Position numbers and translations under genes: made by a program. Shown here piece after piece: positions 61,693 to 62,000 of a stretch of 62,000 nucleotides of DNA (positions are counted from its first letter, which is position 1; the number at the start of each line of letters is the position of its first letter). The DNA is from Cristatella mucedo (taxonomy: Eukaryota; Bryozoa; Phylactolaemata; Cristatellidae): NCBI GenBank assembly GCA_009760855.2, contig WPIO01000012.1, forward strand, positions 862,501 to 924,500. Direction: 5' to 3'. The notes below the pieces were generated by a model, which saw only the letters and a program-made list of their open reading frames with translations, searched no databases and was not told the origin of the DNA.

Positions 61693-61858
61693 CAGTCGAC
61701 TCCGATAAGAATACGCTTGGGCCCAAAAAATTCTTATAGGTGGGAGTATTCCCATATGCCGAGTGAGACTATAGCTGGAGTAAATCTGGGATACAAAATT
61801 GCTATTCTTATAAGCAGAGTATTCATATACCTGATATTCTTATAAGTGGAGTCGTCTG
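61693..61858. mobile_element. 166-bp TA-flanked MITE (pogo/Tc1-mariner type)
   Basis: The left end reads CAGTCGACTCC and the right end GGAGTCGTCTG, imperfect inverted repeats flanked by TA on both sides (61691-61692 and 61859-61860). ATTCTTATA-type words (ATTCTTATAGG, ATTCTTATAAGC, ATTCTTATAAGT) recur inside and extend the inverted symmetry. CAGT-beginning ends with a TA target duplication fit pogo/Tc1-mariner elements. There is no ORF. Confidence 0.72.
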
Positions 61859-62000
61859 TATGCTCAGGATGCCGGAAGGGATTAGGTGCTTCTTGAACAC
61901 TGGCTGTACAGAGCTCAAGTCACTGGAAGGCACGACATCGTGGTGGCAAATATCTGGTTTAGCTAACAGCTGTATTACAGTATTGAGGCGTTCTCGCTAA

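Overview
The window is nuclear DNA from an invertebrate animal. It has spliced genes with GT-AG introns, animal gene families (LDL-receptor class A repeats, FAM98, 26S proteasome subunit PSMD8/Rpn12), dense non-LTR retrotransposons and tRNA-derived SINEs, and long dinucleotide microsatellites. I cannot name the taxon. Exons were joined by eye using splice signals, reading phase and family similarity; no transcript data were available.

Layout. (1) 3223-18753, plus strand: a three-exon gene for a 953-residue membrane protein with one N-terminal transmembrane segment, four LDLa-type modules, three further transmembrane segments and a 420-residue tail. (2) 18754-28555: a gene-poor stretch of about 9.8 kb with SINEs, a LINE nested in a LINE, and a 130-bp (AG)n tract. 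(3) 28556-49045, minus strand: a nine-exon FAM98 gene of about 354 residues whose introns are packed with LINE copies and microsatellites. (4) 49046-49269: a 224-bp interval between the divergent start codons of FAM98 and PSMD8, probably a bidirectional promoter. (5) 49270-58282, plus strand: an eight-exon PSMD8 gene of 265 residues with a 4.8-kb first intron. (6) 59793-62000: the 3' end of an unidentified minus-strand gene, a LINE copy in its upstream intron, and a 166-bp TA-flanked inverted-repeat element near the window edge.

Repeats. Three L2/CR1-like LINE groups are named here A, B and C. A ends in a (TTATT/TTA)-type tail and B in (ACATT)n. C is close to A. Two tRNA-like SINE families are named SINE1 (tail ATTT repeats) and SINE2. 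SINE2 shares its 3' end with the LINE A/C tail, which suggests a partner relationship. A 697-bp DNA transposon with 33-bp terminal inverted repeats lies in intron 1 of the LDLa gene and carries a MADF-like ORF fragment interrupted by SINE1.

The genes do not form one pathway. FAM98 belongs to the tRNA-ligase/RNA-transport protein family and PSMD8 to the proteasome lid. Both are housekeeping genes, which suits a shared promoter. The least familiar item is the LDLa protein with four predicted membrane spans.
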